Below are positions 56,663 to 64,000 of a stretch of 64,000 nucleotides of DNA, one piece after another (the first letter of the stretch is position 1; each line of letters opens with the position of its first letter). Origin of the DNA: Oscarella lobularis. Lineage: Eukaryota > Porifera > Homoscleromorpha > Homosclerophorida > Oscarellidae. Both the position numbers and the translations under genes were made by a program. The DNA is taken from positions 1,856,690 to 1,920,689 of the forward strand of contig NC_089192.1 in NCBI RefSeq assembly GCF_947507565.1. The letters are read 5' to 3'. Under the pieces are notes generated by a model. The model made no database searches and had not been told where the DNA came from. It saw only the letters and a program-made list of their open reading frames with translations.

Positions 56663-58352
56663 ATGACATCGTCCGCTCGTTCTACGATCGATCGATTGGC
56701 CACGATAACCAAGAAAAATGATAATGAGCATGAATTGCGCCGTTTTCTTTCTACGGAAGAAGTATTTCGATGCGATCAGGTCCATAGAAGTCGCGTTTTT
56801 GACCGCCGCACACCCTTGTATTCTCCTTTTCGTTGCAGTACGACTATGGCTTGTCACTACTTCACTATGTGGCGGGAAGAGAGTTTGGGTCGGCGGAAGA
56901 AGCCGATGATTGGCTTGGTTATGCGATTGTGCAAAAGAATCAAGACGTTGAGAAGGAATCATTTTTGGTATGAATACGTTTTGGATTTGTAAATTAATTA
57001 ATTAAATTGATGCGTGGATGCAGTCTGCACTCCGCCCACTTCACTGTGCGTGCGAGTGGGGAAATATTTTTGGCGTTCAATGGCTCGTCACTCACGGTGC
57101 AAATATCAACGCGAAAGACGACGTATGACTTGGAATTGACTTGGAATTGATTTCATGTCGTTGCACTCATCACTTTTTTTAGCGTGAACATACGCCATAT
57201 TCTTATGCCTGTCGAAGTTCCGCTGACACAATGAAGAAAATGGTTTATCTCGAGGAACATGGCTGCATTTCGCAATCATTTGACATTGTAACCGAATTGA
57301 TATCAACCCTCTCGCAACAATAACTTTTTATTTATAGCTTTGGGCAGCTGCAAATCCATTTTCGTCATCTGAAAAAGCAAACGAGATTTTGCATTATCTC
57401 GTCAATGAAAAGGGATTGAGTGTAAACGCTATTGAAGAAGAGGTGATACATGATGTTCTTTTGTTTGCTACATAAGATATATTTGTAATAGGATGGGAAC
57501 ACTCCTCTGCATTGTGCCTGCGAGGTTGGAAGCATTTTTGAAGTAACGTGGCTCATCGAACACCACGCTGATATCAGTGGCGTCAACGAGGTTTGAAGAT
57601 TTCACTTGCGATACTTTTATTCTTATTTCATCTTCAGGGGGGTACAACGCCTTTGATGTATGCGTGTCAAAGTCACATCAATCGTTCAGCGAAAGTTCGC
57701 TACTTGGCTGAAAAAGGAGCGGACTGTCAAGCAAAAGATCACGTGAGACATTGTTTATTTGCTACAAATTCAATCGACAAATCGCCGTCTTTTTTTATTC
57801 AGGATGGGAAGACGGCTTTGTTTTATGCCACCGCACCCACACCCTCAGAGTGTGAAGATGACGTGAAAGATGTTCTTCGATATCTTGTCATTGAGAAAGG
57901 CATTCATATCAATTCTGTTTATAAGGTCGCTTTCCTACGATATTTCGCATTTTCGTTTGGCAATTGTATTTTTAGAAGGGAAGGACACCCTTATTGTACG
58001 CATGTAATCACTATCCTTCTTTCGTTGTCATTCAGCAAATAATTGAATTGGAAGCTGATGTTTCTCTCAGAGATAAGGTTAGTCGGAATTCTCATTCCTC
58101 ACTCGTTCTTTATTCAATTCTTTGTAGAATGAACAAAATGCATTGCATAAGGTTGCACAGAACTATTTAAGCGTAGACAAATCAATTATTTATCTACTGA
58201 TTGAGAGGGGTTGCGACGTCACGCACCAAGACAAGGTGAAGAGTTTTTCTTGGAAATTAAAGATAATCTATAAATGTGAATTTTAGGACGGAAAAACACC
58301 TTATGAAGTAGCAATTAATGATGAAATCAGAGCTCACCTTCGACAGCATTAG
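56663..58352 (+). CDS. Ankyrin-repeat protein (385 aa, 11 exons)
   Basis: All exons are phase 0: 56663-56779, 56839-56967, 57024-57122, 57183-57287, 57338-57442, 57492-57590, 57638-57742, 57803-57925, 57976-58077, 58128-58235, 58287-58352. Each exon from the second onward encodes roughly one ankyrin repeat (RPLHCACEWG, TPLHCACEVG, TPLMYACQSH, TALFYATAPT, TPLLYACNHY, NALHKVAQNY, TPYEVAINDE). Exon 1 (MTSSARSTIDRL … ELRRFLSTEEV) is a short helical lead-in. No other domain is present: no Roc, kinase or Death. Introns are about 45-65 nt. It could be a cytosolic binding adaptor. The exon style is like that of the ankyrin kinase at 39 kb and unlike the intronless repeats of the ROCO gene. The start is supported by phase and protein-like codons, but an upstream exon cannot be excluded. 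Confidence 0.82.
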
Positions 58353-60179
58353 TTATTAGAGCAAACGAAAGTCTGTGAGCGTAGTTTCACATACGTAAAG
58401 CTTTTACGTATTGTGAGGAAGGAACGCACGCTAATGAGATAGGTTGGATAACACTTGTAGAGTAGATTGACACATATCAACGTTTTTTTTTCCTTTTTCT
58501 TCCTTGGTTCTTCAGGATCCTATTTTTAGAATAGGCTTTCTATACATTAACTCCTTTTTTGTCCTCTACCTCCTGCTTCAATCATAGTGGTCATGCATTG
58601 GACATCGGTGCGCATGCGTAAGTCATGGAAGTACTTTTGTTCTATTTCGCTAATTTTTGTTGTAACTCCTGCTTGGACGAAGTTTCTCGCAAATGGCACT
58701 TAAAACGTATTCCTATTGTTTGACCAGGGATACTACAAATTTTAGTTTGGTTTGACTGATAATAAGTACAGCACATTTGGTGCCCTTATCCGGGTATCAT
58801 TAGTAGTTGATGTCCTTATCCGGGTATAGTCAAAGAAGTGTAGTCGTTTTCGCTCAATTTTTCGCAGGACGCGTTTCCGCTATTAGTAGGAGGCTTTCAA
58901 AGGCACTTTTTCTACCCGCTGACGTCTTTACGAAAAAGTGAGGCTCCCTAAGGGGTCTCACGCACAGATTTTCGCCTTGCGAAGCTCAACGTAAAGCTCG
59001 AGACGCGAGTGCAGATATTCCATTCAACGGTACTCTGAATGCCTACAGTTAAACGGGTTCGTCGACCCAACTAAGTTGTTCCCCATCGCCCAAGAGCCGA
59101 ATTCATGTGTCGCCGTTTCGAAGCTCTTCTCTCCTCCCTCGTATGTCGAATTCTTTTCTCCGTTGCGCGAAGAAAAGCTATAAGGTGTGTCTCCATGTGG
59201 TTTGATTTACGCGAGCGCACGATTTTCGCAACGGCCGCCGCGAGCCAAAATCCCGTGGTCCTAGTGATTCTGATCCCCCAAAAGGGGCCTCACCCGTGTA
59301 CCGCAAACGGGCTGTCATATACATGTATGTATCTATAGATAACTCGCAGCAGAGTACGAAGAGCGTGTCACTTAACTGAGAATCATCTGGGAAGTGGGTG
59401 ACGTACACTGTACACACCAATCTGTTGTACTTGCATTCGTCTTCTCTTTTTCTAGTTTATAGACTTTGTCTTTGCTGATTAGCGTCCTAGTTGAATTGGG
59501 GGATGAGCTCCATAGATTCTTGGTAAGACGTTTGGATGCCTTCATGGGAACGACAATGAAACAGGGATCATGGCTAATATGTAGCAGTATGCCGCCGTCT
59601 TGAATAGCCTATGGGACCTAACCTAAGTGTCATAAGAAGAACGATTTCAAAGCATCAACTTCGACTTGGCAATCTTATCTATCAGTTCCAGTTTGAAAAA
59701 ATTACACGAGATTGGTCGAGCGTGTCTTAATTGGCGAATTGGCAAGTTAGTCAAATCGTTTTTACGTGCGTTTTGGTAGGGTCGGTTCGTGCTATATATA
59801 TATATGGAGAAAAGAAGTGCCGTCTATTAAAGTAAATTGTCGCTGCTGATCAAAGTAAGCTTACAGTGGCCTCTGCGATCGCTTGATGGTCGCCCAACTA
59901 TCTAATCGCTTCTTTTCACACACGAGAAGGCTTCAGTGTCATAAAGAGAGAAGTGCTGGAGCTAAAGGAAAGGAAAGAGAGAACGTTTTTCATCCTCTTG
60001 GGTGAGTTAATTAAAAGCTAAAACCACGCAAATTTAGGTCGTTGTGAGTTCACTTACGAGCAGGAGACTTTCGCAGGGTCGCGAATGTAGAATCTACCAC
60101 TATATTTCGGCAAAAGAAAAATTCCAGCGAAAGAGCGCTAGAGTTTCTGTTGCTTTTTTTACTGACGGCCTTTTCCTTG
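58353..60179. other. Intergenic, about 1.8 kb
   Basis: No gene is supported. It contains a two-unit repeat of CCTTATCCGGGTAT near 58785-58830, a short AT microsatellite near 59796-59806, and the 3' flank of the minus-strand EGF gene. Confidence 0.5.
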
Positions 60180-62518
60180 TCATTCGTCCCAGCCGTAATT
60201 GAGCGAACAGTTTCCACTCTTCACTAGAGAAATTGCCTCAGAGATTTCCGGTTTGGTATCATTTCGCCACGGCTTGAAAATGCCGTCGTGGCTGACAATG
60301 AGGGCCCCGTACTGATTTTTGTGACCAGTGAGCATGTATTGGTGGCCAGCTTGAACAGAAGGACAGTCACACGCTGCCGCCTTTGCTCCAAGATAAAACT
60401 GGCCGTTAATGATGCGGGTGACGTTTGTGCTATTGGCCCTATAGAGTACTTCTTTCACGTCGCATTCCATCATGATCGTGTCATTTTCCATTTTCACTAC
60501 GTCTTTGATTTCGGCGACTGCGGCAAATGAAGACGTGCAAATACGTTGATATGTGAGAAAATCGACAGGGCAGACGAAGCCCTCGCACGAGTCGCAATTC
60601 TTTTCGTCGGAGCCGTCCAAGCAATCCTGCGTCAAGTCGCACACCTTGAAGTCCGAAAGACATCGGCACCCATCACATCTATGCCCATAAAGACAGCTAT
60701 TTGTGCAGTTGGGAACGCACATTGACTCATCAGACGCTCCTTCAGTTAGAGTCATTGTACCATTTCGACATGTAAGGCAGGACGTCTGGCAGACTTCCGG
60801 CTGATATGAATGCATTGGGCATGCATTGCAAGGGTGCACGCCGCTATGAGAATACATACCAGTTCGACATACTCGAAGACATTCCTCTGATGATTTTGAT
60901 CCTCTCCAGATCGTTTCAGTCTCATATGGACAAGAGATGCATTTGCTCTGGCCCTCTGCATCTTGATACGTGTGAAGAGGACATGGTTCGCATTTTCCTT
61001 CACGGATACGGTTTCCCTTGCCACATTGAATACATCGAGTCCCAATCTGTATTTGACCAGGATTGCTACAGCCAGCTTGGATTTCACTTGACTCCACATC
61101 TTTAGATACGAGAGTTATTCCATTGATTTCGATGCTAAGAGGATCAGCTTTGACAGAGCTTACAATTTTTGCCGCAGCGGCGCGCAAAGTGCTTACGAGT
61201 TTCCCTGCAGCTTGTCTGCAAGTGGAGTTGCAGTATTTAACATTGAGAATCTTTGTAGACTTTATGGAAGCTTCAACACGAAATTTAACAACGAGAACGG
61301 AGACCTTGTTTGTATCTCGTCTACCCCTTCCTCCGCCATCGCCGCACTCAATTTCGCCGTTGTCGATGATTATGTTGTCATCGCTGGGACGAAACCGCTT
61401 TTTGATTGACTGCACAACTCGACGAGAGATTTTTGATTTCTCTTCTGGTGGCAGGCTTCCACAGTCTCCTTCATACACGAATTTACTTTTGCCAGTTATA
61501 AAGATTCCTATTGGATCGGCTTTCATGCATTCCGGAACCGGATCATTCCGCTCTTCATAAGACCATTTGCCGTTCGCACCGCACACAAACGGAAGATCCG
61601 GTTTATAGCCAAAGGCATATGCGTCGTTGCAAAAAACGTTACAGACCTGTTGGTTGTTGAAAGTTGTGCAGGTGACGAGACCATTAGCAGGAGCCGCAAT
61701 AGTCGCGCAGGTCTTGATTTCGCATTGACTTCCTAAATATCCGTCCACGCAGTCACACGTGGAAGGTGCGACACAAGTTCCGCCGTTCAGACAAAGGTTT
61801 AGGCACACAGGCTCGTTGCAGGTGTCTCCTTTCCACATTGCCTCTTTGCAGGCACACGTGTCTGGCGCCGAACATACTCCGTCGTTCTCACACTCGTTCG
61901 AACAAACGGGCTCGTCGCAGGTTGCTCCGGTCCATTGCGCGTAGCAAGAACATTCTTCTGGCTTTTCGCACGTACCGTGCTTACATCCTCGAGAACATAT
62001 GGCCTTGTCACAGGAAGCCCCTGTCCATCCGTCATGGCAGGAACAGTCATCAGGTCGAAGACATTCACCGTTTGAGCATCCTTGGCTACAGATTGCTTCG
62101 TCGCAAGATACGTCACCCCAATTTGACTCGCAATGACATTCGTATTCTGGCACAGCGGAGCCACTAGGAGCTTTTGTCGTTTTGCACGATCCGTTAACAC
62201 ATCCGGCTGGACAGCGTTTGGTGCAAGCCTTGCCATTATTGTAAAGATCATACCCTAAATCGCACTCGCATTCAAACGCGCCGTTGTTGTTGACGCATTG
62301 CCCACTGCTAGAGCAGTCATGGGCGCCGCTTTCGCATTCGTCTACGTCGACGCATCTTGGTGCAGTGCATGAGACCATGCTCCATCTGAACATCTGAGAT
62401 GGCTGTGGCCGTGCAGCTTGTAACCGCGATTGCAGTTTATAGATACAGTGTTGCCATGACCTCTCGAGGAAGAGCTAAGCCGGCCATTGTAAGATGCACT
62501 CAAGCTGTGGCAATTTCT

Positions 62519-62554
<36 letters not shown>

Positions 62555-62846
62555 TTTTCTTCTCGTGGGCGGTAGCGATATTTTCCATCTGATCCCTGCT
62601 AATCTTCTCCTCCTTGATGAAGAAGCAACGACTGCATTCAGACAAAATGTCGAAACGAAAATATTTGTAAACTTCTGGCATACCTGCACCAACGACTACA
62701 GTGGCCGCAGCCACCGCCGCACCGCCCCAACCTCTTTTCTTTCGACTTTTTGCTACACCATCTGATGATTCTCCTTCATTTGGCTCGATATTAGCGACAC
62801 AGTACACAGCAACAAAAAGCAAACCAGCGCAGGTAGCAAGCTTCAT
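60180..62846 (-). CDS. Secreted sushi/EGF/LDLa/NTR matrix-type protein
   Basis: Exon 1 (62846-62684) starts with a signal peptide (MKLATCAGLLFVAVYCVA) and an RKKR basic site. After a 52-nt intron, exon 2 (from 62631) has an Arg-rich stretch, a run of 11 prolines (GGC repeat) and a sushi domain (NCHSLSASYNG … INCNRGYKL … RCSDGAW). Just after that Trp (about 62376) the frame shifts by one base into SCTAPRCVDVDEC and stays open to TGA 60180. Then come a calcium-binding EGF, about five further EGF-like units (CSNGECLRPDDCSC …), a second sushi-like unit, a long linker, two ephrin-receptor-like/GCC2-GCC3 cysteine repeats, an LDL receptor class A repeat (CLDGSDEKNC) and a C-terminal netrin-like (NTR) domain. 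About 870 residues. Probably extracellular matrix or complement/SVEP1-like. The shift may be real or a one-base sequence error. Confidence 0.82.
62520..62553. repeat. (GGC)n microsatellite within the coding exon
   Basis: Eleven GGC units lie inside exon 2 of the secreted protein. In the frame that leads into the sushi domain they encode polyproline. Another minus-strand frame gives polyalanine, but that frame soon ends in a stop. Confidence 0.85.
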
Positions 62847-63158
62847 TGCTTCCCACGCGAAAGTTCAAACTCTGAACACCGGCGTCAATGAAAGCTTTCA
62901 TATATATTCTGTCCTGCAGGAAATAGATCAGACGAAGATCGTCTAGCCACTAAAGGCCAATTCAGCTTCGTTAATGTCTCTACGGCTGCATCTTGGAAGA
63001 AAAGAGGAAACAAACTAGACAACGTTCCTGGAAGGAAAGAGTCGAGACTTGATGAAACCTGAAAAAACCGTAAGTGGATCCGCCTTTGTTGATCCAATAC
63101 GAAGTTGTAGTATATAAACACGTAGCGTACCAGTGCCATCTCGCCAGTACTCTCTTGC
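62847..63158. promoter_or_regulatory. Probable upstream region of the secreted-protein gene
   Basis: Upstream of the minus-strand ATG at 62846 there is no other gene before 63159. A TATATAA string at 63111-63117 faces the plus-strand mini-ORF. Nothing else is recognised. Confidence 0.3.
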
Positions 63159-63342
63159 ATGACGAGCGATAAAGAATTAATGACTACAATCAGCTCGTCG
63201 ATTGCGAGGCGGCAATGTATAATTAAAAGTAGCTCTTTCGTATCTAATCCACAATTCTATCTCTTTACTTTCAGTTTGCAAGAAGTTCGAAGTCAGTTTT
63301 GTAGGTCTTCCAGTAGATTGTGCACAGATCCAACCCCCCTAG
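63159..63342 (+). CDS. Tentative two-exon mini-gene (41 aa)
   Basis: ATG 63159 with a TATATAA box about 42 bp upstream. Exon 63159-63216, a 58-nt GT-AG intron with a pyrimidine-rich end, and exon 63275-63342 give MTSDKELMTTISSSIARRQ|FCKKFEVSFVGLP…QPP-stop. The FEVSFVG part resembles the first strand of a PTB domain, but nothing further of that fold follows. It may be the start of a truncated gene or chance. Confidence 0.25.
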
Positions 63343-64000
63343 TGCCATAATCGATCCATTGCGCCCCTAAGGATTGCTAGGGCCAAATTACCTCGTCCTG
63401 CCGAAGTTCCGTAGAAAGGAACCATGAATTAGATAGAAGTTAGCCACGTCGACATGTGTAGCGTGGCTGCATGAAAGCAAAACGAAGACGACGGCAAAAC
63501 GAAATGCCCGGAACAACACGGCCTTCGATACATTGGCGTCCCGGATAACTTTCTGTTTCTCTCGCTCGCTGGTGATCTTTACTTAGCGTTATGAACAAGC
63601 TCTAAGAGGCATACAAAAGTGGATGTCCGGTTCGTTCTTTTACGCAGCCACTTCTTCCGAAGTGTCAGTCGTGAATCGCGAAGCCATACATGCACTACGT
63701 GCATGTCTAGCTTCGACTCCACGTCGACGTGGAGTCGATCTCTGTAAAGAAGAGTTGAATATTGCGTTAAGTCTAGTTTTGCTAAGGAAATAGCGCGGTC
63801 GCAGCTAGAGGCTGGAGTCTACTGCAGCATGTAGATGTGAATCAATGTATCTCATGACAATGAAATCCTTAATTAATTAACCCGTTTTAGGGAACCTGAG
63901 ATAGAGCACACGACTTTATAGACGTGAATATTGAGAACACAAGTTACCCGGAGCAAATGATTAAAACATAACAATATTATTATTTAGAAAATACCGGTAA
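63343..64000. other. Intergenic, two adjacent palindromes
   Basis: No gene. Contains ACATGCAC-TAC-GTGCATGT at 63688-63706 and the perfect 26-bp palindrome TCGACTCCACGTC-GACGTGGAGTCGA at 63713-63738, only 6 bp apart. Confidence 0.6.

Noticed and set aside
61760-62170. Plus-strand 133-codon frame in the EGF region
   Set aside because: It is an antisense shadow of the cysteine-rich EGF repeats, which have regular disulphide spacing on the minus strand.
62475-62600. Polyalanine tail continuing exon 1 of the secreted protein
   Set aside because: That frame ends in a stop shortly after the repeat; the 52-nt intron at 62683-62632 puts the sushi domain in frame instead.

Overview
The window is animal nuclear DNA, most likely from a sponge; a homoscleromorph-like genome is my best guess. 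The evidence is metazoan-type multidomain genes (TRAF, RNF213, ANK-Roc-COR-Death, a secreted sushi/EGF/LDLa/NTR protein), dense packing on both strands, and very short GT-AG introns, many of them 42-70 nt. I see no operons, ribosome-binding sites, CRISPR arrays or complete transposon ORFs. The species is inference; the gene families are read from the translated sequence.

Layout. 1-2.3 kb: little beyond a dispersed-repeat copy and a weak small ORF. 2.3-20.3 kb (minus): one very large RNF213-type E3 ligase/AAA+ ATPase gene. 20.3-21.2 kb: a divergent promoter region. 21.2-22.5 kb (plus): a one-exon TRAF. 22.6-23.6 kb: a kinase relic, then a two-exon gene for a stand-alone P2X7-type ballast domain. 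24.4-27 kb (minus): an unrecognised, frameshifted gene remnant. 29.6-36.4 kb (plus): a 2153-residue ANK-Roc-COR-Death protein. 36.4-39.3 kb: repeat-rich spacer. 39.3-42.8 kb (plus): an ankyrin-coiled coil-TKL kinase. 42.8-45.2 kb: satellites, a perfect 37-bp inverted repeat and a relic of the COR domain. 45.2-46.3 kb: a broken cyclophilin G-type gene with a truncated kelch exon between its two halves. 46.5-48 kb (minus): GTF2E2 (TFIIE beta). 48-51 kb and 52.5-55.2 kb (plus): two tandem copies of a kelch-coiled coil-TKL kinase, the second preceded by a decayed copy of the GTF2E2 5' exons. 56.7-58.4 kb (plus): an 11-exon ankyrin gene. 60.2-62.8 kb (minus): a secreted matrix-type protein. The remainder is spacer.

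How the genes may fit together. RNF213 and TRAF proteins are ubiquitin ligases in innate defence and inflammatory signalling. Ankyrin/Roc/Death and TKL-kinase proteins are typical intracellular sensor or adaptor architectures. The P2X7 ballast module is best known from an inflammatory ion channel. The neighbourhood therefore looks like a rapidly evolving sensor/signalling region with two housekeeping genes (GTF2E2, a cyclophilin) caught up in duplications. The most distinctive feature is a kinase family with one type of kinase domain and C-terminal tail attached to either ankyrin or kelch N-termini. In the kelch form it was duplicated with the 5' end of GTF2E2, and it gained or lost three coiled-coil exons bounded by GC-AG introns. 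A joint function for the region is inference from family knowledge, not shown by the sequence.
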